Of a stretch of DNA of 26,376 nucleotides, positions 15,291-23,400 are shown piece by piece. The DNA lies in the NCBI GenBank assembly GCA_035761045.1, contig DASTRU010000002.1:1-26376 (forward strand), in the 5' to 3' direction. The DNA comes from DASTRU01 sp035761045. Its GTDB lineage: Bacteria > Pseudomonadota > Gammaproteobacteria > Burkholderiales > Burkholderiaceae_E. The first letter of the stretch is position 1, and every line of letters begins with the position of its first letter. The notes below the pieces were generated by a model. That model saw only the letters and a program-made list of their open reading frames with translations, ran no database searches and was not told where the DNA came from. The translations under genes were made by a program, and so were the position numbers.

Positions 15291-17114
15291 ATGAAGCGTT
15301 CGCTCGATAGTTGGCGCGGGTGGAGCATGGTGGTCCGTCTCGTCTTCGGCGTGTGGATGCTGTGGCTGTCGACCGCGGCCCTACACGCCGCTGAGGAGTT
15401 CCTCGACCCGGCGGCCGCATTCAAATTCGACGCGCGCATGGTCGATGCCGACACGATCGAAGCGCGATGGACGGTGGCCAACGGCTACTACATGTACCGC
15501 GAAAAATTTGCGTTCAAAACCGATGGCGCGGCGCAACTCGGCCAGGAACAATTGCCGCGCGGCGTCGTGAAGTTCGACGACACCTTCGGCAAGGACGTGG
15601 AGACCATGCGCGGCGAAGTCATCGCGCGAATTCCCGTCGTTCAAGCGGCCGAGCGGTTCAAGCTCGTCGCCACCGGACAAGGCTGCGCGGACGAAGGCTT
15701 GTGTTATCCGCCGCAAGACATCACGGTGGAGCTCGTGCGGGTGGCGAGTGCCGCGCCGAACGGCGTCGCGGTGCCTACGTCCACCGATAACGAACAAAGC
15801 CGAATCGAATCGACGTTGCGCACCGGCTCGTTGCTCGCCGTGATGCCAGCGTTTCTTGGCTTGGGTTTATTGCTCTCATTCACGCCATGCGTATTGCCGA
15901 TGGTGCCGATCTTGTCGTCGGTGATCGTGGGCCATGCGGGCGGCGAGGGCGCGCCTAAACGCTTGACCCGCGCGCGCGGTTTTTCGCTCGCGCTCGCGTA
16001 TGCATTGGGCATGTCGATCATCTACACCGCGATGGGTGTCGCCGCCGGGCTTGCGGGAGAAGGGCTCGCGGCGGCCTTGCAAACGCCCGCGGTGCTCCTA
16101 AGTTTTGCCGCGTTATTGGTGGCGCTCGCGCTGTCGATGTTTGGGTTTTATGAATTGCAATTGCCAAGCGCGTTGCAATCGAAGTTAACCGGCGCGGCGA
16201 ATCAACAACGCGGTGGAAGTTATCTGGGCGCGTTCGTCATGGGCGCGCTTTCGGCATTGATCGTTGGGCCTTGCGTGGCCGCGCCCTTGGCCGGCGCCTT
16301 GGTGTACATCTCCCAAACGCGCGACGTGGTGATTGGCGGTGGCGCCTTATTCGCCATGGCCGTGGGCATGAGCGTTCCGCTGTTACTCGTCGGCGCAAGC
16401 GCGGGATCCTTGTTGCCGCGCGCCGGCGCATGGATGCAAGGCGTCAAGCATTTCTTCGGCGTGCTGTTGCTTGGCGTCGCCTTATGGATGGTTTCGCCAA
16501 TCGTGCCCGCGTGGCTTTACATGGCGTCATGGGCGGCTTTGCTGATTGTTTGCGCGATCTACCTGCGTGTGCTCGATCCCTTGCCGCACGACGCGTCAGG
16601 TTGGCAACGGTGGTGGAAAGGCATTGGCGTTGTGTTGCTACTGCTGGGCGTCGTATTGGTCATTGGTCTTGCGATGGGTAATCGCGATATTTTGAGACCG
16701 CTCGCCAACGTGGTGACGAGTCCGTCCGCGAAAACGAAAGAGCTTGCGTGGACCAAGATCACGAGCGTCGAGCAACTCGACGCCGCCTTAGCCGCCACGC
16801 AAGGGCGCCCCGCGATGCTTGATTTTTATGCCGACTGGTGCGTGAGCTGCAAGGAGATGGAGCGCTTCACCTTCGCCGACGCAACGGTCGCCACACGACT
16901 AGAAAGCCTCGTTCTTCTAAAAGCAGACGTCACTAAGAACGACGCGAACGATAAGGCACTGCTCAAGCGCTTCAATCTTTTCGGTCCGCCGGGCATTATT
17001 TTTTTCGACGCGCAAGGTCGTGAAATCAAAACCACGCGCGTCATCGGTTTTCAAAACGCTCGACGCTTCTTGGCAAGCATCGAGCGCGCGGTGGGACCGT
17101 CGCCATCCAACTAA
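15291..17114 (+). CDS. dsbD: Thiol:disulfide interchange protein DsbD
   Basis: DsbD (607 aa) carries electrons from cytoplasmic thioredoxin across the inner membrane to reduce DsbC, DsbG and cytochrome c maturation partners. A signal peptide covers residues 1-34. The N-terminal periplasmic domain has the redox pair C132 and C138 (GCADEGLCYPP). The eight-helix membrane domain (about 180-465) holds C200 (SFTPCVLPMVPI) and C328 (VGPCVAAPLAGAL). The C-terminal thioredoxin domain has CVSC at 517-520. All six catalytic cysteines are present. GGAG six bases before ATG 15291 fixes the start over an upstream TTG. It follows nadC after 19 bases and may be co-transcribed. Confidence 0.97.
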   Translation: MKRSLDSWRGWSMVVRLVFGVWMLWLSTAALHAAEEFLDPAAAFKFDARMVDADTIEARWTVANGYYMYREKFAFKTDGAAQLGQEQLPRGVVKFDDTFGKDVETMRGEVIARIPVVQAAERFKLVATGQGCADEGLCYPPQDITVELVRVASAAPNGVAVPTSTDNEQSRIESTLRTGSLLAVMPAFLGLGLLLSFTPCVLPMVPILSSVIVGHAGGEGAPKRLTRARGFSLALAYALGMSIIYTAMGVAAGLAGEGLAAALQTPAVLLSFAALLVALALSMFGFYELQLPSALQSKLTGAANQQRGGSYLGAFVMGALSALIVGPCVAAPLAGALVYISQTRDVVIGGGALFAMAVGMSVPLLLVGASAGSLLPRAGAWMQGVKHFFGVLLLGVALWMVSPIVPAWLYMASWAALLIVCAIYLRVLDPLPHDASGWQRWWKGIGVVLLLLGVVLVIGLAMGNRDILRPLANVVTSPSAKTKELAWTKITSVEQLDAALAATQGRPAMLDFYADWCVSCKEMERFTFADATVATRLESLVLLKADVTKNDANDKALLKRFNLFGPPGIIFFDAQGREIKTTRVIGFQNARRFLASIERAVGPSPSN

Positions 17115-17118
17115 CTCA

Positions 17119-17925
17119 TTAGTTCAACGGGCACGCCGCATCCACGCCCCAGCGGCCCGAGCACGCTTGCTCGCGACATACCTGTGCTTCCATCACGCCT
17201 AAGTTTTTGCAGCGCTTAATTTGCGCGGCCACGCTCGACGAAGTGGAGACCGCCGACGTCTTCACGGCGTTTTGCGAAGATGATTTAGTCGTACCGGCTT
17301 TCGTCGGATTGGTTTGCATATGCGCGATCAACGCGGCGATCAAATCGACATCGGCGTCCTTTTCCTTAGTCTTTGGTGCGTTGGCCGGTGTATTGCGCGA
17401 TGGCGCGGCCGACTTTTTCGCAATGGTTTTGGGCTTCGGCTTTTGTTTCGACGCGATATTGGCGCGCTTTGGTTGTTCAACGACGGGCGCTTTGTCGGCT
17501 GGAGCTGCTGGCGTGGATACGACCGGTGCTTGTGGCGGCGCGGGCTCGTTCACGATCGCAGCGGCCGCTACCGGTGCCGGCGCGACGGCTGGAACGGGTG
17601 CGAGCGGTACGACTGGAGCGCTCGCAATCACCTCGGGTGGTGCCGCCACCTTCGGCGCTGTCGCCGCGATGACTGGCGTTGAGGGTTCGGTGGACATTGA
17701 ACGACCAGCCCACCAAAGGCTCACGATACCCACGGCCAGTACGGCAATCGCCGCGAACGCCATGAGCATCGGCGACAGTCTTAGTCGTTCCCGATCGGCA
17801 CTATCGGAAAGCGTCGCTAGAATCCGCGTCGCGTGACGATCATTTCCATGAGAAGTACTAAGGTCGCGCGTGTTCGACACTAGGCTCGGCGCCGACCGCG
17901 CAGCGTTATTTAGGTTCTTGTTCAA
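17119..17925 (-). CDS. Hypothetical membrane-anchored protein with four-cysteine C-terminal domain
   Basis: I do not recognise this gene by name. The ~268-residue product has an Arg-rich N-terminus, one membrane helix (about 52-73), a long Pro/Ala/Val-rich then Lys-rich linker, and a small C-terminal domain with C239, C250, C255 and C265 in the pattern CKNLGVMEAQVCREQACSG, then RWG and a final CP. Positive charge before the helix suggests the C-terminal part is periplasmic, where the cysteines would form disulfides. GGGAG seven bases before TTG 17925 supports this start; GTG 17946 is an alternative. It converges on dsbD with four bases between stops. The opposite strand is also open for 209 codons but is low-complexity shadow. 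Confidence 0.7.
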   Translation of the reverse strand: MNKNLNNAARSAPSLVSNTRDLSTSHGNDRHATRILATLSDSADRERLRLSPMLMAFAAIAVLAVGIVSLWWAGRSMSTEPSTPVIAATAPKVAAPPEVIASAPVVPLAPVPAVAPAPVAAAAIVNEPAPPQAPVVSTPAAPADKAPVVEQPKRANIASKQKPKPKTIAKKSAAPSRNTPANAPKTKEKDADVDLIAALIAHMQTNPTKAGTTKSSSQNAVKTSAVSTSSSVAAQIKRCKNLGVMEAQVCREQACSGRWGVDAACPLN

Positions 17926-17953
17926 CTCGCAGCTCCCTGAGCTCACTGGCTCG

Positions 17954-17974
17954 TGGGGCCAAATTCTAGCCCCA
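17954..17974. promoter_or_regulatory. Palindrome between divergent genes
   Basis: TGGGGC (17954-17959) and GCCCCA (17969-17974) form a perfect inverted repeat around nine bases. The spacer contains TAGAAT on the minus strand (17968-17963), a plausible -10 for the minus-strand gene, though I see no -35. The repeat reaches the ATG of the M15 peptidase gene. It could be an operator for both directions or an RNA hairpin covering the start. Confidence 0.35.
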
Positions 17975-18717
17975 TGCTTGTCGCCGTCGTCGCGCTTTAC
18001 TTTTTGTTAGCCGTTGTCGTTGGAGGGTGGATGCTCTTCACGCCTCGGCTTTCATGGCGCATGCGATGGCGAGCGCCGCGGCCTTCGTGGCGCATCTCCG
18101 TTGCCTTAGTACTCGTTGCATTACCAAGTCTCATGGCCTGGTGGTGGCGACATGAATTCGCGCTCGATGGTTATAGCGACGCGGTGCGCGAGGGCAATGC
18201 GCAAATCACCGAGCTATTGCGCGGCGAGCAATTAGTCGCGCCGCCCGCGTTGCCGCCCGAAGTGTTCGCCACGCGCGAGATCACGCTTGCGCGTCCGGCC
18301 TTATCGGAGGCGGATCGCGATTGGGAGCGATTGGACGCGGAGTTTCGTCAACGCTTGTTATGGGTGATCAAACAAATGCGTGAGCGACATGGCTACGAGC
18401 TTGTGTTGATCGAGGGCTATCGCAATGCAGAACGCCAAACGCATTTGCAAGCCATGGGTTCGCATGTCACGCAAGTGGGCGCGTATCAGAGCTATCACCA
18501 ATACGGCTTGGCCGCCGATTGCGCGTTTTACCGTCATGGCCGTCTGATTATTTCCGAGCAAGACCCATGGGCCGCGCGCGGCTATGCCTTGTATGGCGAT
18601 TTAGCCGAGCAGGCCGGTCTGGTGTGGGGCGGGCGTTGGAAGATGCTCGACTTAGGACATGTCGAACTGCGGCGGCCTAATGGTTCCATTCCTAAAACTC
18701 AGAATCGAGCCGGGTAA
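17974..18717 (+). CDS. Membrane-anchored M15 family peptidoglycan peptidase (T6SS-associated, TagX-like)
   Basis: The 247-aa product has two membrane helices (about 1-20 and 41-60) joined by a loop rich in Arg and Trp, which places the rest in the periplasm. The catalytic domain (about 115-240) shows the zinc motif SYHQYGLAAD, with H175 and D182, and GHVE with H229. These are hallmarks of the VanY/M15 D,D- or L,D-peptidases. M15 enzymes next to T6SS genes (TagX in Acinetobacter) cut peptidoglycan to let the machine assemble; that role is inferred from the neighbouring PAAR and tssM. A GTG at 17953 could add seven residues; neither start has a clear ribosome binding site. Confidence 0.85.
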   Translation: MLVAVVALYFLLAVVVGGWMLFTPRLSWRMRWRAPRPSWRISVALVLVALPSLMAWWWRHEFALDGYSDAVREGNAQITELLRGEQLVAPPALPPEVFATREITLARPALSEADRDWERLDAEFRQRLLWVIKQMRERHGYELVLIEGYRNAERQTHLQAMGSHVTQVGAYQSYHQYGLAADCAFYRHGRLIISEQDPWAARGYALYGDLAEQAGLVWGGRWKMLDLGHVELRRPNGSIPKTQNRAG

Positions 18718-18750
18718 ACTCGCGTGCTCTTCGGGGGAGGGGCAGCACAC

Positions 18751-19017
18751 ATGTCTAAGCCGTTTATTGTGGTGGGTGATAGGACTAGTCATGGCGGCAC
18801 GGTGGTCGAAGGCTCGCCCTTTAGCGATATCAATGGTCGGCAAATCGCACGCGTGGGCGATAAGGTCACATGCCCGCGCCCAGGCCACGGCACCACCACC
18901 ATCGCGACCGGCGACCCCACTTGTTTGATCGATGGCAAACCCGCCGCGCGACATGGCGACACCACGGCCTGCGGTGCCGCGCTGATCGCATCCCAAACGC
19001 ATTCCACGCTCGGTTGA
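18751..19017 (+). CDS. PAAR domain protein (T6SS spike tip)
   Basis: This 88-aa protein is almost entirely a PAAR domain, the zinc-binding cone that sharpens the VgrG spike of type VI secretion. Glycine-rich repeats are seen in VVGDRTSHGGTVVEG, ARVGDKVTCPRPGHG and AARHGDTTACGAAL; H14, C41, H46 and C74 are likely metal-ligand candidates. There is no C-terminal extension, so any toxin would be separate. AGGGG eight bases before ATG 18751 fixes the start over an upstream GTG. Spacing is 33 bases from the M15 gene and six to the next. Confidence 0.93.
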   Translation: MSKPFIVVGDRTSHGGTVVEGSPFSDINGRQIARVGDKVTCPRPGHGTTTIATGDPTCLIDGKPAARHGDTTACGAALIASQTHSTLG

Positions 19018-19023
19018 TTGACC

Positions 19024-20388
19024 ATGGCGACGGTTTTACGAGCCGCTGGGCTTGCGGCGTTAGTAATCGCCTTGGTATGGGCGATGGTGATCGTGGCGTG
19101 GCAGCAATCCAATCATTCGCCGACGCAATCGGACTTGCTCGTTTACCTCGTGCTGGTGCCCACCGCATTGCTTGCGGCCATCGCATCCATTCGCGCGGTC
19201 GTGCGTTGGAATACCAAACGCGCCGAGGCGAAGGAAGCCGCGCGCGCCGACGCGACTAAACAAAACGGCGAGACCACTGACGCGACTCCGGCACCCAAAC
19301 GTATCGCGTTGTTAGGCGCATCGATCGTCTCGCCGCTTGGGGATGAGCCAAAAACCTTACTCGACGCCCTGGCGGAATCGCCCGCGCCCAAGCTCGACGA
19401 ACAATTGCAACGCGACGATGGATCGCCCATTTTCGCGGCGCGGGTAGCGACAGTGGACGAGCACGCCGATGCGCACGCATTACCGGCCACCTTGTCCAAC
19501 GATGCCAAACGCCCAACGGCGCTTGGTTTGCGCGCATTCGATGGTCTTGCCAAAACGTTGGCTGCCTATGCGCCAAACCCATCGGGTAATACGTCATCAC
19601 CCACTCGGCTACGCATTACCTGGCTTTTTAACGAAGAAGTCCTAAGCGCCGATTGCGACGCGCTACTTAGAACCTTAGTCGCACGCTTGAAAACATTAGG
19701 TTGGCCGGCGGAGCAAGTCGTGCATACCGGACTGCCCGCACGCGACGCGCGCGATGCGATCACCGCGATCGAACAAGCATTCGTCGCTTTGCAAAAAGAC
19801 ACTCCGCGCGATCTGCATCTCATCGGCGCCTGCGACTCGTTCATTACGAACGCTTGCGTCGAGACGTTGCAACGCGACCGTCGGTTGTTCGGCGACGATT
19901 GCCCCGCCGGCTTGATTCCAGGCGAGGCGGCCGCCGCGATATTGCTTGGTCCCGCGGCATTGCTGGAAAACCCGCCCGCGCCGTATGTATTCGTTCATCA
20001 ACCGTTCAACGCGCAACGCGAGCAGGCGATTGATGACGTCAAGCGCGTCACGGCCGCCGAGCTTTCAACGCTTATTGAAAAAACCGTGGCGGATAGTGGC
20101 GAAGCGCCAGCCAAACTCGGATTGGTGGTGACTGATATCGATCATCGTCCAGCGGCGAATGCCGAGCTCGCGCAGGCCGTGGGCGAGCGCTTCGAGCATC
20201 TGGATCCTGTCGCCGACGCATTTTCCGTCGGTCGCGCCACCGGACATGCGGGCGCCGCGACAACCTTGGTCACGCTGGCCGTCGCGCACGCCGCGGTGCT
20301 TGAACGTCAAGCATCGGTGTTGTTTGTCAGCGCGCAAGGCGCGATTGAACGCACCGCGTTCGTGGTGACCAACCCCATTCGTTCCTAA
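19024..20388 (+). CDS. Membrane protein with degenerate ketosynthase/thiolase-like domain, T6SS-linked
   Basis: The 454-aa product has two N-terminal membrane helices (about 2-25 and 38-60), a charged Ala/Lys/Glu linker, and from about residue 92 (KRIALLGASIVSPLGDE) a domain resembling beta-ketoacyl synthases. Landmarks are DLHLIGACDSF (263-273), GLIPGEAAAAILL (296-308, like the GEGAG strand of KS enzymes), H374 and TGHAGAATTL (406-415, like the GHxxGAAG motif). Where KS enzymes have the catalytic Cys the sequence reads HTGLPARD (234-241), so catalysis is unlikely; C270 falls in a different strand. Lying between PAAR and tssM, it probably has a T6SS role at the inner membrane, but none is established. 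The start has no ribosome binding site and follows the PAAR stop by six bases; TTG 19018 is an alternative. Confidence 0.75.
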   Translation: MATVLRAAGLAALVIALVWAMVIVAWQQSNHSPTQSDLLVYLVLVPTALLAAIASIRAVVRWNTKRAEAKEAARADATKQNGETTDATPAPKRIALLGASIVSPLGDEPKTLLDALAESPAPKLDEQLQRDDGSPIFAARVATVDEHADAHALPATLSNDAKRPTALGLRAFDGLAKTLAAYAPNPSGNTSSPTRLRITWLFNEEVLSADCDALLRTLVARLKTLGWPAEQVVHTGLPARDARDAITAIEQAFVALQKDTPRDLHLIGACDSFITNACVETLQRDRRLFGDDCPAGLIPGEAAAAILLGPAALLENPPAPYVFVHQPFNAQREQAIDDVKRVTAAELSTLIEKTVADSGEAPAKLGLVVTDIDHRPAANAELAQAVGERFEHLDPVADAFSVGRATGHAGAATTLVTLAVAHAAVLERQASVLFVSAQGAIERTAFVVTNPIRS

Positions 20389-20402
20389 ATCGATCGATCG
20401 CC

Positions 20403-23400
20403 ATGGCACGACTTCTTAGTTGGCTGACCGACGCGCGCGTGCTCGCCGCGATTGGCATTACGGCGCTCGCCGCATTCTTATTCGTCGGCGCGAGGACGTT
20501 GCGGATCGCGGCGGTCTGGGCAGCAATCGTGCTTGCCGTCGCGCTGTTGGTGTTGCTTGGCGTGTGGTTGTATCGACGTTGGCGCGCGCAACGACAAGGT
20601 GGTTTGCTTGGTCGTTTAATCGAACGCCAAGCGCGCGACAAACAAGATAACCGCCGCGCGGAAGTCGAAGCCTTGCGCGGGCGACTGGTCACCGCGATCA
20701 AAACCATCAAGACTTCCAAGCTTGGCGACGTGCCCGGCGCGGCCGCGCTGTATGAATTGCCGTGGTACTTGATCATCGGCAACCCAGCCGCTGGCAAGAG
20801 CTCGGCCGTCGTGCACTCTGGATTGCAATTTCCGTTCGCCGACCAACTCGGCAGCGTCGTGCAAGGCGCGGGCGGCACGCGCAATTGCGATTGGTTCTTC
20901 ACGAGCGAAGGCATTTTGCTCGACACCGCCGGCCGCTATGCGGTGCACGAGGAGGACCGCACCGAATGGCTCGGCTTTCTCGATCTGCTTAAACGTTATC
21001 GGCCAAAAGCGCCGATCAACGGCCTCGTCATCGCCGCCAGCATCGCCGAGCTTTCGCGTGATAAGCCCGAAACCGTCATTGAGCTTGCGAAGAACCTGCG
21101 GCAACGCGTGCAGGAAATCGTGGAGCGCCTTGAAGTCATCGTGCCGGTGTATGTGATTTTCACCAAGGCTGACTTGATTCCAGGCTTCACCGAATTCTTC
21201 GAAGGCTTGGACCGCAGCGAACGCGGCCGTGTATGGGGCGCTTCGCTCGCGTACGACCGTGACGGCCGCGCAGATTCATTGAACTTGTTTGATGAACGCT
21301 TTGAAGGCTTATACGAAGGCTTGAAGGAAAGCAGTCTTGCCACGATGGCCATGCATCGCGGCGAACGCATGCAGCCGGGCATGCTGACCTTCCCCGTGGA
21401 GTTCGCAAGCATCAAGCCAGTACTGCGCAGTTTTATCGCGACGCTGTTCGAGGACAACCCGTTTCAATTCAAGCCGGTGTTTCGCGGCTTTTATTTCACG
21501 AGTGCCTTGCACGAGGGCGCGTCGATGCCGAGTTCGTCGCAACGCATCGCCGACCGATTCGGACTGCAGCTCGATGCCGCCAACACACCGCCATCGACGG
21601 TGTATTCAAAGAACGGCTTCTTCCTGCTCGACTTATTTCGCAAGGTCGTGTTCGCCGACAGTGGCTTGGTGCGGCAATACACAAGCCGGCGCAAACAGCA
21701 ATGGCGGTACGCGGCCTTCCTCGGCGTGGTGCTCGCGCTCGGCTTGGCGTTGGGTGGATTTAGCTGGTCGTATCTCAACAACCAACGCCTGGTCGCTAAT
21801 GCCACGGCCGATTTGGAAACGATCAAACGTTTGCAAGACACGCGCATCGATTTGCAATCGCGGTTCGAAGCGCTCGGCATTTTGCAAGACCGCATCGAGC
21901 AGCTCGAGCGCTATCACGATAGCGTGCCAGTGTCATTAGGCTTAGGGCTATATCAAGGTCGCGTGCTCGAACGCAAATTGCGCGACGAATATTTCCACGG
22001 CGCGCGCGAGATTCTCGTCAAGCCCGCAGCCGCCGCGCTCGAAGCGTTCTTGCAGGAAGTGCATGCGCGGGCCGATCAATTGCAGCCGCAAATGCGTACG
22101 TCGGAACAAGCGGCGAATAGCGCGCAACTTGCCTCGGGCAGCGCGTACAAAGACTCTTCGCCAACCGATAGCGAGGATGCCTACAACGCCCTGAAGACGT
22201 ATCTCATGTTGTCGGACCGCGAGCGCGCGGAGGCCGGGCATTTAATCGATCAACTCACGCGCTTTTGGCGCGGCTGGCTCGAGACGAATCGCGGTGCGAT
22301 GACGCGCGACCAAATGATTCGCGGTGCCGAACGCTTGATCTCGTTTTATACCCAGCAAATCGCCGACCCGGCGTGGCCGACCACGCAAATCAATTTAAGT
22401 CTCGTCGAACAAACGCGCGAACACTTGCAGCGCGTGGTGCGTGGATTGCCAGCACGCGATCGCGTTTATGCCGACATCAAAGCGCGCGCGGCCACGCGAT
22501 TCGCGCCGATCACCGTCGCGCGCATCGTGGGCGAGCAAGACAAGGACGTCGTCGTCGGCAGCGTCGCGATTTCCGGCACCTTCTCGCGCGAGGCGTGGGA
22601 AGGTTATGTGGAGCAAGCGATTAAAGACGCCGCGAATAAAGAATTGCAAAGCTCCGATTGGGTGTTGAAAACCGGTGCGCGCGATGACCTCACGCTTGAA
22701 GGCAGTCCCGAGCAAATTCAAAAAAACTTAGTCGCGCAATACAAGGCCGATTACGCGCGCGAATGGCGCAAGTTCTTGCAAGGCGTGACGATCGCGGAAT
22801 TCACGAGCTTCGCGCGCGGCGTGGAGTTGATGAATCGTTTGGGCGATCCGCAAAACTCGCCAATCGCGACATTGCTGGTGGAGACGCATCGGCAAACCTC
22901 GTGGGACAACCCGTCGTTCGCCGATATGGGGGCGCAACGCGCCAAGCGCGGTTTGGTGGAGTGGTTTAAGCAAGTCGTGCTCGGTCAAGCGCCCACGGGC
23001 GTGAACGTCAGCATTCAAATGAACGCGCCGCGTAGCGACTTACCGTTGGGGCCGGTGGGTAAGGAGTTTGAATCGATCGCGCGCTTGGTGGCGGCGAAAG
23101 ATAAGGACCAATCGCTGCTGCGCTATTACCTCGATGCTTTATCCAAAATCCGTACACGCTTTAATCAAATTAAAAATCAAGGCGATCCGGGGCCCGGCGC
23201 GAAGCAATTGATGCAGCAGACCCTTGAAGCGAACGGCAGCGAGTTGGCCGATGCGCTCAAGCTGGTCGACGAGCAAATGCTTAACGGCTCGGCCGACGCG
23301 CCACGCCAAGCCTTGAGACCCTTGCTCGTGCGGCCGTTATTGCAAGCGTTCGCGGCGATTGGCAAACCCACCGAAACCGAGCTCAACAAGATTTGGACCG

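Noticed and set aside
17207..17836. Open frame of 209 codons on the + strand, opposite the four-cysteine protein
   Set aside because: Its product is low-complexity Ala/Gly/Thr, a mirror of the Pro/Ala linker; the minus-strand reading has a membrane helix, a Cys domain and a ribosome binding site.
19831..19833. C270 of the ketosynthase-like protein as the catalytic nucleophile
   Set aside because: It lies about 30 residues before the IPGEAA motif, in the strand where KS enzymes have the GG-x-E segment; the nucleophile should be further upstream, where no Cys is found.
20327..20926. Minus-strand open frame of 199 codons across the start of tssM
   Set aside because: Shadow of GC-rich coding sequence; Ser/Arg-rich product with no domain, overlapping the TssM helices and Walker A region.
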